DNA from: Comamonas sp.
GTDB lineage: Bacteria > Pseudomonadota > Gammaproteobacteria > Burkholderiales > Burkholderiaceae_C
Assembly: GCF_009360615.1 (NCBI RefSeq)
Contig: NZ_SPEY01000045.1
Location: 1-53,474 of the forward strand
Length of the DNA stretch: 53,474 nucleotides
Direction: 5' to 3'
Part shown: positions 45,172 through 53,474 of the stretch, piece after piece
Layout: each line of letters begins with the position of its first letter
How positions within the stretch are numbered: position 1 is the stretch's first letter
The notes under the pieces: generated by a model
What the model was told of the DNA's origin: nothing
What the model saw: the letters and a program-made list of their open reading frames with translations, nothing else
Databases searched by the model: none
Made by a program: the position numbers and the translations under genes

Positions 45172-45549
45172 ATGAACGTCTTTTCCAGCGTCATTCTCGC
45201 GGTCCAGATGCTGGCCGCTCTGGGCATGATCGGTCTCATCCTCATGCAGCACGGCAAGGGTGCCGATATGGGAGCCTCCTTCGGCAGCGGTTCGTCGGGC
45301 AGCCTGTTTGGTGCCTCGGGCAGCGCCAACTTCCTGTCGCGCTCCACGGCGGCACTTGCCACGGTCTTCTTTGTGTCGACACTGGCTCTGGCTTATCTGG
45401 GCAATGCCCGCCCCGTGAGCTCGGGCAGCGTGCTCGAAGGCGCTGCGGTCTCGGCGCCTGCGCCTGCGGCTGCTGGTGATGCAGCCGTGCCTCCTCCTGC
45501 TGCTCCGGCCGCCGGTGCGGAGGGTGCAGCCCAGATCCCAACAAAATAA
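45172..45549 (+). CDS. secG: Preprotein translocase subunit SecG
   Basis: SecG is the small accessory membrane protein of the SecYEG translocon. The 125-residue protein has two transmembrane helices (about residues 5-25 and 58-78), the conserved loop MQHGKGADMGASFGSGSSGS and then LFGASGSANFLSRSTA, all typical. The C-terminal tail is rich in Ala, Pro and Gly (AAAGDAAVPPPAAPAAGAEG), as often seen in betaproteobacterial SecG. It sits between tpiA and the tRNA-Leu gene, a conserved order. Confidence 0.95.
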   Translation: MNVFSSVILAVQMLAALGMIGLILMQHGKGADMGASFGSGSSGSLFGASGSANFLSRSTAALATVFFVSTLALAYLGNARPVSSGSVLEGAAVSAPAPAAAGDAAVPPPAAPAAGAEGAAQIPTK

Positions 45550-45567
45550 TTTGAGAAAAACCTGGGG

Positions 45568-45589
45568 AACCCCGAAGAGCGGGGTTTTT
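45568..45589 (+). terminator. Intrinsic terminator after secG
   Basis: AACCCCG (45568-45574) and CGGGGTT (45580-45586) form a stem around AAGAG, followed by a T run to 45589. It separates secG from the tRNA gene. Confidence 0.8.
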
Positions 45590-45591
45590 CA

Positions 45592-45603
45592 GGCTAGAAT
45601 CTA
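45592..45603 (+). promoter_or_regulatory. Candidate -10 region for tRNA-Leu and nuo transcription
   Basis: GGCTAGAATCTA includes a TAGAAT -10 box and equals the 12-mer in the rpsF promoter candidate (1163-1174). It is about 66 bases before the tRNA. No good -35 is visible, since the terminator hairpin occupies that place. Confidence 0.35.
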
Positions 45604-45668
45604 GGGATTGTCTGGGGATCAGAATCTTTGCAACGAAGGTTCCAGGGATTGCCGGACTTTGAGACGAA

Positions 45669-45753
45669 GCCGTCGTGGTGGAATTGGTAGACACGCTATC
45701 TTGAGGGGGTAGTGGCGAAAGCTGTGCGAGTTCGAGTCTCGCCGACGGCACCA
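45669..45753 (+). tRNA. tRNA-Leu (anticodon GAG)
   Basis: The 85-base sequence folds as a class II tRNA. The acceptor arms GCCGTCG (45669-45675) and CGACGGC (45743-45749) pair perfectly, with A and an encoded CCA after them. The anticodon stem CTATC/GGTAG encloses TTGAGGG, giving anticodon GAG, which reads CTC and CTT leucine codons. A long variable arm (TGGCGAAAGCTGT) and TTCGAGT T-loop fit leucine. It lies between secG and nuoA, as in many proteobacteria. Confidence 0.97.
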
Positions 45754-45827
45754 ACACATAACTAAAAACCTGCCCTGCTGATCAGGCAGTGATCGGTGAG
45801 GCATGTTTTCATAACAAGGCCCACTCG

Positions 45828-46187
45828 ATGAACATCGATCAGTACCTTCCCGTTCTTCTGTTCATTCTTATCGGCATGGCTGTGGGTGTTGTACCCCTGG
45901 CTCTCGGCTACGTGCTGGGTCCCAATCGCCCTGATGCTGCCAAGAACTCTCCCTACGAATGCGGTTTCGAGGCGTTTGACGACGCTCGGATGAAATTTGA
46001 TGTGCGCTATTACCTGGTTGCCATCCTGTTCATTCTGTTTGACTTGGAAATCGCATTTCTGCTGCCCTGGGCTGTCGCACTCAAAGATGTTGGCGGCGTG
46101 GGTTTTGTTGCTGTCCTGATTTTCCTGGCCATTCTGGTCGTGGGCTTTGCCTACGAGTGGAAAAAAGGCGCCCTGGATTGGGAATAA
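45828..46187 (+). CDS. nuoA: NADH-quinone oxidoreductase subunit A
   Basis: NuoA is a small membrane subunit of complex I, at the junction of the arm that pumps protons. The 119-residue protein has three transmembrane helices and the conserved loop [20 protein letters not shown], then [20 protein letters not shown], which marks NuoA. I chose ATG 45828 ([12 protein letters not shown]); an upstream in-frame start has no similarity. It is the first gene of the nuo operon, about 75 bases after the tRNA. Confidence 0.97.
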   Translation: MNIDQYLPVLLFILIGMAVGVVPLALGYVLGPNRPDAAKNSPYECGFEAFDDARMKFDVRYYLVAILFILFDLEIAFLLPWAVALKDVGGVGFVAVLIFLAILVVGFAYEWKKGALDWE

Positions 46188-46209
46188 GCAGCTTTTCTGA
46201 GGAAACACG

Positions 46210-46689
46210 ATGATCGAAGGCGTGATGAAGGAAGGCTTCGTCACCACCAGTTATGACACGGTGGTGAACTGGGCCAAGACAGGGTCGATCTGGCCCATGA
46301 CATTTGGCCTGGCCTGCTGTGCGGTGGAGATGATGCATGCAGCCGCTGCCCGCTATGACATCGGTCGCTTCGGCTCCGAAGTGTTCCGTGCCAGCCCCCG
46401 CCACTCTGACCTGATGATTGTTGCCGGCACGCTGTGCAACAAGATGGCTCCCGCGATGCGCAAGGTCTATGACCAGATGTCCGAGCCGCGCTGGGTCATC
46501 TCCATGGGCTCCTGTGCCAATGGCGGTGGTTACTATCACTACAGCTACTCGGTGGTGCGAGGCTGTGATCGCATCGTTCCCGTCGACGTCTATGTGCCTG
46601 GTTGCCCTCCGACAGCGGAAGCGCTGATCTACGGCATCATTCAGCTGCAGCAGAAGATTCGTCGTACCCACACCATCGCTCGCGTTTAA
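46210..46689 (+). CDS. nuoB: NADH-quinone oxidoreductase subunit B
   Basis: NuoB carries the N2 [4Fe-4S] cluster that passes electrons to quinone. The 159-residue protein has the ligands in [15 protein letters not shown] (tandem Cys), [16 protein letters not shown] and [15 protein letters not shown]. The protein is soluble and lies in the Q-module with NuoC and NuoD. GAGGAAA precedes the ATG. It starts 22 bases after the nuoA stop. Confidence 0.98.
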   Translation: MIEGVMKEGFVTTSYDTVVNWAKTGSIWPMTFGLACCAVEMMHAAAARYDIGRFGSEVFRASPRHSDLMIVAGTLCNKMAPAMRKVYDQMSEPRWVISMGSCANGGGYYHYSYSVVRGCDRIVPVDVYVPGCPPTAEALIYGIIQLQQKIRRTHTIARV

Positions 46690-46698
46690 AGGGCTGAG

Positions 46699-47310
46699 AT
46701 GACTGCAATTGCGATTCACCCCGAAAAGCTTCGGGATGTGGTTACGGCTGCCTTGGGTGACAAGGCGCGCTCTGTCACTCTGGCTTACGGCGAAGTGACG
46801 GTGGAGGTCTCAGCCGACCAGTATCTGGATGTGATGCAGATTCTGCGCAACGCGCCGGGCTGCCAGTTCGAGATGCTGCTGGATCTGTGTGGCGTGGATT
46901 ACTCCACCTATGCGGAAGTCGGCAAGGACGGTCCGCGTTTTGCCGTGGTGTCCCACCTGATGTCCCTGACGCTGAACCAGCGCCTGCGTGTGCGCGTGTA
47001 CTGTGCCGATGACGATTTCCCCGTGGTGCCTTCGGTCAATCCGATCTGGAATTCGGCCAACTGGTTCGAGCGCGAAGCGTTCGATCTGTTCGGCATCGTC
47101 TTCGAAGGTCACGAAGACCTGCGTCGCATCCTGACCGACTATGGCTTCATCGGCCATCCGTTCCGCAAGGATTTCCCCCTGTCCGGTCACGTGGAGATGC
47201 GCTACGACGCCGAACAGCAACGCGTGGTGTACCAGCCCGTCACGATCGAGCCGCGCGAAATCACGCCGCGCATCATTCGTGAAGAAAACTATGGCGGAGG
47301 CCTGCACTGA
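46699..47310 (+). CDS. nuoC: NADH-quinone oxidoreductase subunit C
   Basis: NuoC (the 30 kDa subunit) supports the quinone-binding module. The 203-residue protein has the signature [20 protein letters not shown] and then [20 protein letters not shown], typical of the family, and a C-terminal part with [20 protein letters not shown]. Here nuoC is separate from nuoD, unlike the fused nuoCD of E. coli. It starts 9 bases after nuoB. Confidence 0.97.
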   Translation: MTAIAIHPEKLRDVVTAALGDKARSVTLAYGEVTVEVSADQYLDVMQILRNAPGCQFEMLLDLCGVDYSTYAEVGKDGPRFAVVSHLMSLTLNQRLRVRVYCADDDFPVVPSVNPIWNSANWFEREAFDLFGIVFEGHEDLRRILTDYGFIGHPFRKDFPLSGHVEMRYDAEQQRVVYQPVTIEPREITPRIIREENYGGGLH

Positions 47311-47339
47311 AGGCGCGCGTCGCCTTTTGACGGAAGACC

Positions 47340-48589
<1,250 letters not shown>

Positions 48590-48593
<4 letters not shown>

Positions 48594-49081
48594 TTACCGA
48601 AGCGACCAGAGAACGCTTTGCGCGTGAGGTGGCAAAGTATCCGGCTGACCAGAAGCAGTCTGCCGTCATGGCTTGCCTGTCTATCGTGCAGCAGGAGCAG
48701 GGCTGGGTCAGCCAGGAAAGCGAGGCAGTGATTGCCGAAGTCCTGGGCATGCCCGAGATTGCGGTGCATGAAGTCACCACTTTCTACAACATGTACAACC
48801 AGCAACCCGTTGGCAAGTACAAGCTCAATGTCTGCACCAATCTTCCGTGCCAGCTGCGCGACGGCTACAAGGCCCTGCACTACCTGGAGCACAAGCTGGG
48901 CATCAAGATGGGCGAGACCACCAAGGACGGCCTGTTCACGCTGCAACAGTCCGAGTGTCTGGGTGCCTGCGCCGATTCTCCCGTGATGCTGGTCAACGAT
49001 CGTTGCATGTGCAGCTTCATGAGCAATGAAAAGCTCGACGAGCTGGTTGACGGCCTGCGTGCAGCGGAGGGCAAGGCATGA
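48590..49081 (+). CDS. nuoE: NADH-quinone oxidoreductase subunit E
   Basis: NuoE carries the N1a [2Fe-2S] cluster in the NADH-oxidising module. The 163-residue protein has a thioredoxin-like fold with ligands in [13 protein letters not shown] and [17 protein letters not shown]. The helical N-terminus has [20 protein letters not shown]. The ATG overlaps the nuoD stop, and the stop overlaps the nuoF ATG (ATGA in both cases), a sign of tight translational coupling. Confidence 0.97.
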
Positions 49082-50442
49082 GCACGATCCTGAACAATCC
49101 TGCCGCCAATGCCGTGCTGGCCAAGTTCGCATCGACCGGCAAGGAAACCTGCTTCCATGATCGCCACATCAACCCCCAGATCTATGCAGATCTGAACGGC
49201 AGCAACTGGTCCATCAAGGACTATGAGGCACGCGGCGGCTATCAGGCTCTGCGCAAGCTGCTGGGCAAGGATGGCGGCGAAGGCCTGACGCAAGATCAGG
49301 TCATCGCGACACTCAAGGAATCCGGTCTGCGTGGCCGTGGCGGCGCAGGCTTTCCCACGGGCCTGAAGTGGAGCTTCATGCCGCGCCAGTTTCCCGGTCA
49401 GAAGCACCTGGTCTGCAACTCGGACGAGGGCGAGCCCGGTACCTGCAAGGACCGCGACATTCTGATGTTCAACCCGCACATCGTGATCGAAGGCATGATC
49501 ATTGCCGCGTTCGCGATGGGCATCAGCATCGGCTACAACTACATCCACGGCGAAATCTTCGAAGTCTACGAGCGCTTCGAGGCCGCCCTGGAGGAAGCCC
49601 GTGCCGCCGGTTATCTGGGTGACAACATCCTGGGCAGCAGCTTCAGCTTCCAGCTGCATGCCCATCATGGTTTTGGTGCCTATATCTGCGGCGAGGAAAC
49701 CGCTTTGCTGGAATCGCTGGAAGGCAAGAAGGGGCAGCCCCGCTTCAAGCCGCCTTTTCCTGCCAGCTTCGGTCTGTACGGCAAGCCCACGACCATCAAC
49801 AACACAGAGACTTTTGCGGCCGTTCCCTGGATCATCCGCAACGGCGGCCAAGCCTATCTGGAATGCGGCAAGCCCAACAACGGCGGCACCAAGATCTTCT
49901 CGGTCAGCGGTGACGTGAACCTGCCCGGCAACTACGAAGTTCCCATGGGCACGCCTTTCAGCAAGCTGCTGGAGCTGGCGGGCGGTGTGCGCACCGGTCG
50001 CAAGCTCAAGGCCGTGATCCCCGGCGGCTCTTCGTCGCCCGTGCTGCCTGCCGACATCATCATGGACTGCACGATGGACTATGACTCCATCTCCAAGGCC
50101 GGCTCCATGCTGGGCTCGGGCGCCGTGATCGTGATGGATGATTCGCGCGACATGGTCGAGTGCCTGCTGCGTCTGTCGTACTTCTATTCGCACGAGTCCT
50201 GCGGCCAGTGCACGCCCTGCCGTGAAGGCACGGGCTGGCTGTGGCGCGTGGTGAACCGTATTCAGCACGGCGAAGGCCGTCCGGAAGATATCGAGCTGTT
50301 GGACTCGGTATCCGTGAACATCATGGGCCGCACCATCTGTGCGCTCGGCGACGCGGCAGCCATGCCGGTTCGCGCCATGATCAAGCACTTCCGCCACGAG
50401 TTCGAAGCGAAGATCCAGAACGCTTCCAAACAGGCTGCATGA
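49078..50442 (+). CDS. nuoF: NADH-quinone oxidoreductase subunit F
   Basis: NuoF is the NADH- and FMN-binding subunit that takes electrons from NADH. The 454-residue protein has the glycine-rich site [53 protein letters not shown] and the N3 [4Fe-4S] ligands in [15 protein letters not shown] and ICALGDAA. The start overlaps the nuoE stop. It is followed by nuoG after 23 bases. Confidence 0.98.
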   Translation: MSTILNNPAANAVLAKFASTGKETCFHDRHINPQIYADLNGSNWSIKDYEARGGYQALRKLLGKDGGEGLTQDQVIATLKESGLRGRGGAGFPTGLKWSFMPRQFPGQKHLVCNSDEGEPGTCKDRDILMFNPHIVIEGMIIAAFAMGISIGYNYIHGEIFEVYERFEAALEEARAAGYLGDNILGSSFSFQLHAHHGFGAYICGEETALLESLEGKKGQPRFKPPFPASFGLYGKPTTINNTETFAAVPWIIRNGGQAYLECGKPNNGGTKIFSVSGDVNLPGNYEVPMGTPFSKLLELAGGVRTGRKLKAVIPGGSSSPVLPADIIMDCTMDYDSISKAGSMLGSGAVIVMDDSRDMVECLLRLSYFYSHESCGQCTPCREGTGWLWRVVNRIQHGEGRPEDIELLDSVSVNIMGRTICALGDAAAMPVRAMIKHFRHEFEAKIQNASKQAA

Positions 50443-50465
50443 GCGCCTGATCGCGAGACAAGCAT

Positions 50466-52583
50466 ATGGTTGAAATTGAACTGGACGGAAAAAAGGTCGA
50501 GGTGACGGAAGGCAGCATGGTCATGCATGCAGCCGAGAAGGCCGGCACCTACATTCCTCACTTCTGCTACCACAAGAAGCTATCCATTGCGGCCAACTGC
50601 CGCATGTGCCTTGTGGATGTGGAAAAGGCTCCCAAGCCCATGCCCGCCTGCGCCACGCCAGTGACGCAGGGCATGATCGTGCGCACCAAGAGCGAGAAGG
50701 CCATCAAGGCACAACAGTCGGTGATGGAGTTTCTGCTCATCAATCACCCGCTGGACTGCCCCATCTGCGACCAGGGCGGCGAATGCCAGCTCCAGGACTT
50801 GGCAGTGGGTTATGGCAGCAGCTCTTCGCGCTACGAAGAAGAAAAGCGCGTGGTGTTCCACAAGAACGTGGGGCCGCTGATTTCCATGGAGGAAATGAGC
50901 CGCTGCATTCACTGCACACGTTGCGTGCGCTTCGGTCAGGAAGTGGCCGGCGTCATGGAGCTGGGCATGATCCATCGCGGCGAGCACTCCGAGATCACCA
51001 CCGTGGTGGGCGATAGCGTGGACTCCGAGCTGTCGGGCAATATGATCGACATCTGCCCTGTGGGTGCGTTGACCAGCAAGCCCTTCCGCTACAGCGCCCG
51101 TACCTGGGAACTGTCGCGCCGCAAGTCGGTGGCTCCCCATGACTCCACAGGTTCCAACCTGATCGTTCAGGTCAAGAACCACAAGGTCATGCGCGTTGTG
51201 CCCTTCGAGAACGAAGAAGTCAACGAATGCTGGATTGCCGACCGCGACCGCTTCTCCTACGAAGCGCTGAACGGCGACGATCGCCTCACCAAGCCCATGC
51301 TCAAGCAGGGCGGTGAGTGGAAGGAAGTCGACTGGCAGACTGCCCTGGAGTATGTGGCCAACGGCCTGCAACAGATCAAGAGCAGCCATGGCGCCAGCGC
51401 CGTCGGCGCTCTGGTCAGCCCGCACAGCACGGTGGAAGAGCTGTTCCTGGCCGCAAAGCTGGTGCGCGGCATCGGTAGTGAGAACATCGACTACCGTCTG
51501 CGCAACGCCGAGTTCGCTGCCACGCAAGGCGTGCAGTGGATGGGTCTGCCCATCGCTGCATTGAGCAATTTGCAGTCGGCTCTGATCGTGGGCTCCAACC
51601 TGCGCAAGGACCATCCGCTGTTCGCTCAGCGCATCCGCCAGGCTGCCAAGAAGGGTTGCAAGGTCTTCGCCATCAACGATCGCGTCTATGACTGGGCCTT
51701 GCCCGTCAACGCATCGGTGGTCGCCGCCGGCGACTGGGCTCAGGCCCTGGCCGATGTGGCCGCCGCCGTGGCCGAGGCCAAGGGCGTGACGGCGCCTGTG
51801 GCCGGCCAGGCCCATGAAGAAGCCAAGGCGATCGCCGCTGCCTTGCTGGCCGGCGATCAGAAGGCCGTGCTGCTGGGCAATGCCGCAGCACACCATGCCC
51901 AGGCCTCTGCACTGCTGGCCCTGGCCAACTGGGTGGCCGAACAGACTGGCGCCGCCGTGGGCTACCTGACCGAAGCCGCCAACACCGTGGGTGCGCAATG
52001 GGTCAAGGCCATGCCTGCCGGCAACGGTCTGAATGCGGCTCAGATGATTGACGGTGGCCTGAAGGCCGTCATCTTGCTGAACAACGAGCCCGAGTTCGAC
52101 AGCGCTGCCGGCAAGGCCGCCATCGCCGGCCTGAACAAGGCCGAGATGGTGGTGACGCTGAGCCCGTTCAAGGCCAATCTGGAATTCAGCGATGTGCTGC
52201 TGCCGATTGCTCCGTTCACGGAAACCTCGGGCAGCTTCGTCAACGCCGAAGGCCGACTGCAGAGCTTCCATGCCGTGGTCAAGCCTCTGGCCGAGACGCG
52301 TCCTGCATGGAAGGTGCTGCGCGTGCTCGCCAACCTGATGGGCGTTCAGGGCGTGGACTATGAGACGTCCCAGGACGTGCTGGCAGCCGCCACCGGCGGC
52401 GCTACCCAGGTGCCCGCCCAGGTGCTGAGCAACGCGGCCCCGGCCGTGAGCGCAGTGCCTGCCGGCACGGTGACTGCGCCTGCAGTCGCCAGCATTTACC
52501 AGCTCGACAGCATCGTGCGCCGCGCCACGTCGCTGCAATTGACGGCTGACGCGCGTCAGGTTCGTGAGGGAGGCGCCGCATGA
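50466..52583 (+). CDS. nuoG: NADH-quinone oxidoreductase subunit G
   Basis: NuoG is the large iron-sulphur subunit of the NADH module. The 705-residue protein has the N-terminal [2Fe-2S] domain ([20 protein letters not shown], with a further Cys in ACATPV), the His/Cys cluster region [17 protein letters not shown], the cluster ligands [14 protein letters not shown] and DICPVGAL, then a molybdopterin-oxidoreductase-like part that has lost its cofactor. The C-terminal stretch is Ala/Pro/Val-rich. Its stop overlaps the nuoH start (ATGA). Confidence 0.97.
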   Translation: MVEIELDGKKVEVTEGSMVMHAAEKAGTYIPHFCYHKKLSIAANCRMCLVDVEKAPKPMPACATPVTQGMIVRTKSEKAIKAQQSVMEFLLINHPLDCPICDQGGECQLQDLAVGYGSSSSRYEEEKRVVFHKNVGPLISMEEMSRCIHCTRCVRFGQEVAGVMELGMIHRGEHSEITTVVGDSVDSELSGNMIDICPVGALTSKPFRYSARTWELSRRKSVAPHDSTGSNLIVQVKNHKVMRVVPFENEEVNECWIADRDRFSYEALNGDDRLTKPMLKQGGEWKEVDWQTALEYVANGLQQIKSSHGASAVGALVSPHSTVEELFLAAKLVRGIGSENIDYRLRNAEFAATQGVQWMGLPIAALSNLQSALIVGSNLRKDHPLFAQRIRQAAKKGCKVFAINDRVYDWALPVNASVVAAGDWAQALADVAAAVAEAKGVTAPVAGQAHEEAKAIAAALLAGDQKAVLLGNAAAHHAQASALLALANWVAEQTGAAVGYLTEAANTVGAQWVKAMPAGNGLNAAQMIDGGLKAVILLNNEPEFDSAAGKAAIAGLNKAEMVVTLSPFKANLEFSDVLLPIAPFTETSGSFVNAEGRLQSFHAVVKPLAETRPAWKVLRVLANLMGVQGVDYETSQDVLAAATGGATQVPAQVLSNAAPAVSAVPAGTVTAPAVASIYQLDSIVRRATSLQLTADARQVREGGAA

Positions 52584-53474
52584 TCGACGCATTGAAAGCC
52601 TGGGGCGCGGGCCTGTCCGCAGCTCCTTTCTGGACCGATGTGGCCTGGCCCGTCATCTGGATTCTGCTCGGCATCGTGGCCATCGTGGCTCCCCTGATGG
52701 GTGCCGTTGCCTACCTCACATTGTGGGAACGCAAGCTGCTGGGTTTCATGCAAATCCGTCTGGGCCCCAATCGCGTGGGTCCCTCGGGTCTGCTGCAGCC
52801 TCTGGCTGACGGCCTCAAGCTGCTGACCAAGGAACTGATCCAGCCCACGGCCGCTGCCAAGGGCCTGTTCTACGTAGGTCCTGTCATGGCCATCATGCCG
52901 GCCCTGGCGGCCTGGGTGGTGATTCCCTTTGCCCCCGACGTGGCCCTGGCGAATGTGAACGCGGGTCTGCTGCTGCTGATGGCCATCACTTCCATCGAAG
53001 TCTATGGCGTGATCATTGCGGGCTGGGCCTCCAACTCCAAGTACGCCTTCCTGGGCGCACTGCGTGCCTCTGCCCAGATGGTCAGCTACGAAATCGCGCT
53101 GGGCTTCTGCTTCCTGGTGGTCATCATGGTCACGGGCAGCATGAATCTGTCGGCCATCGTGATGAGCCAGGGTCAGGGCCAGTTCGCCTCCATGGGCGTG
53201 AGCATCCTGTCCTGGAACTGGCTGCCGCTGCTGCCTATCTTCATCGTCTACCTGATCTCGGTCGTTGCCGAAACCAACCGTCACCCCTTTGACGTGGTCG
53301 AGGGTGAAGCCGAAATCGTGGCAGGTCACATGGTCGAGTACTCGGGCATGGGCTTTGCGGTCTTCTTCCTGGCCGAGTACGCGAGCATGTGGCTGGTCTC
53401 CATCCTGGCCGTGATCATGTTCCTGGGCGGCTGGCTGCCTCCGTTCGACTTCCTGGGCTTCATCCCCGGTTGGA
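52580..53474 (+). CDS. nuoH: NADH-quinone oxidoreductase subunit H, C-terminus cut by window
   Basis: NuoH is the membrane subunit next to the quinone site and forms the first part of the proton-translocation route. About 298 residues are present. It starts [18 protein letters not shown] and has many transmembrane helices, the conserved loop [54 protein letters not shown] and [20 protein letters not shown]. The start overlaps the nuoG stop. The window ends inside the gene, so nuoI and later genes are not visible. Confidence 0.97.
   Translation, partial: MIDALKAWGAGLSAAPFWTDVAWPVIWILLGIVAIVAPLMGAVAYLTLWERKLLGFMQIRLGPNRVGPSGLLQPLADGLKLLTKELIQPTAAAKGLFYVGPVMAIMPALAAWVVIPFAPDVALANVNAGLLLLMAITSIEVYGVIIAGWASNSKYAFLGALRASAQMVSYEIALGFCFLVVIMVTGSMNLSAIVMSQGQGQFASMGVSILSWNWLPLLPIFIVYLISVVAETNRHPFDVVEGEAEIVAGHMVEYSGMGFAVFFLAEYASMWLVSILAVIMFLGGWLPPFDFLGFIPGW

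Overview
This window looks like chromosomal DNA of a betaproteobacterium of the Comamonadaceae, most likely Comamonas or a close relative. The evidence is the GC-rich coding sequence, housekeeping proteins of betaproteobacterial type, the order rpsO-pnp-qor-tpiA-secG-tRNA-Leu-nuoABCDEFGH, the neighbourhood alaA-hom-thrC next to mobB-moeA-moaD, and a family of intergenic palindromes of a type I associate with Comamonadaceae. It is mostly core genome. I see no rRNA, CRISPR array, complete insertion sequence or prophage.

Layout. 1-1000: the dnaK start and grpE on the minus strand, behind a good sigma-32 promoter candidate. 1237-2674: rpsF-priB-rpsR-rplI, closed by a terminator. 2825-4258: dnaB. 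4418-7810 (minus strand): a coiled-coil membrane-anchored protein, a PIN-PhoH ATPase, a Bcp peroxiredoxin and an Mth938-like protein. 7977-13537: alaA, hom, a secreted protein of unknown function and thrC. 13665-15744: mobB, moeA and moaD. 15745-19942: an accessory block holding a catalytic-domain-less serine-recombinase relative, a divergent MFS/TetR pair, a GIY-YIG-like protein and three unknown genes. 19943-23806: moaE, clpB behind a second sigma-32 candidate, and a small membrane protein. 23985-32155: an aldehyde dehydrogenase, a GNAT acetyltransferase, a methyltransferase, dusC, a phospholipase-D lipoprotein (ClsC type) and ribD. 32189-39887 (minus strand): a seven-gene type IV pilus tip/minor-pilin operon, fimT-fimU-pilV-pilW-pilX-pilY1-pilE. 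40508-53474: rpsO, pnp, a quinone oxidoreductase, tpiA, secG, tRNA-Leu(GAG) and the first eight genes of respiratory complex I, with nuoH cut by the window end.

How the genes work together. Heat-shock chaperones DnaK, GrpE and ClpB form one disaggregation system and share promoter logic. The ribosomal-protein operon also carries the replication restart protein PriB and lies just before the replicative helicase DnaB. The Hom and ThrC steps make threonine. MobB, MoeA, MoaD and MoaE make molybdenum cofactor. The pilin genes build the tip complex of a type IV pilus. The nuo genes encode the peripheral arm and the first membrane subunits of NADH:quinone oxidoreductase.

I found no convincing new multi-gene system. 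The most useful leads are a perfect intrinsic-terminator hairpin lying inside the start of the secreted-protein gene after hom, the accessory block with the headless recombinase, the two-helix leader of pnp, three TGCGTT half-sites between the MFS and TetR genes, and five copies of a dispersed palindrome.
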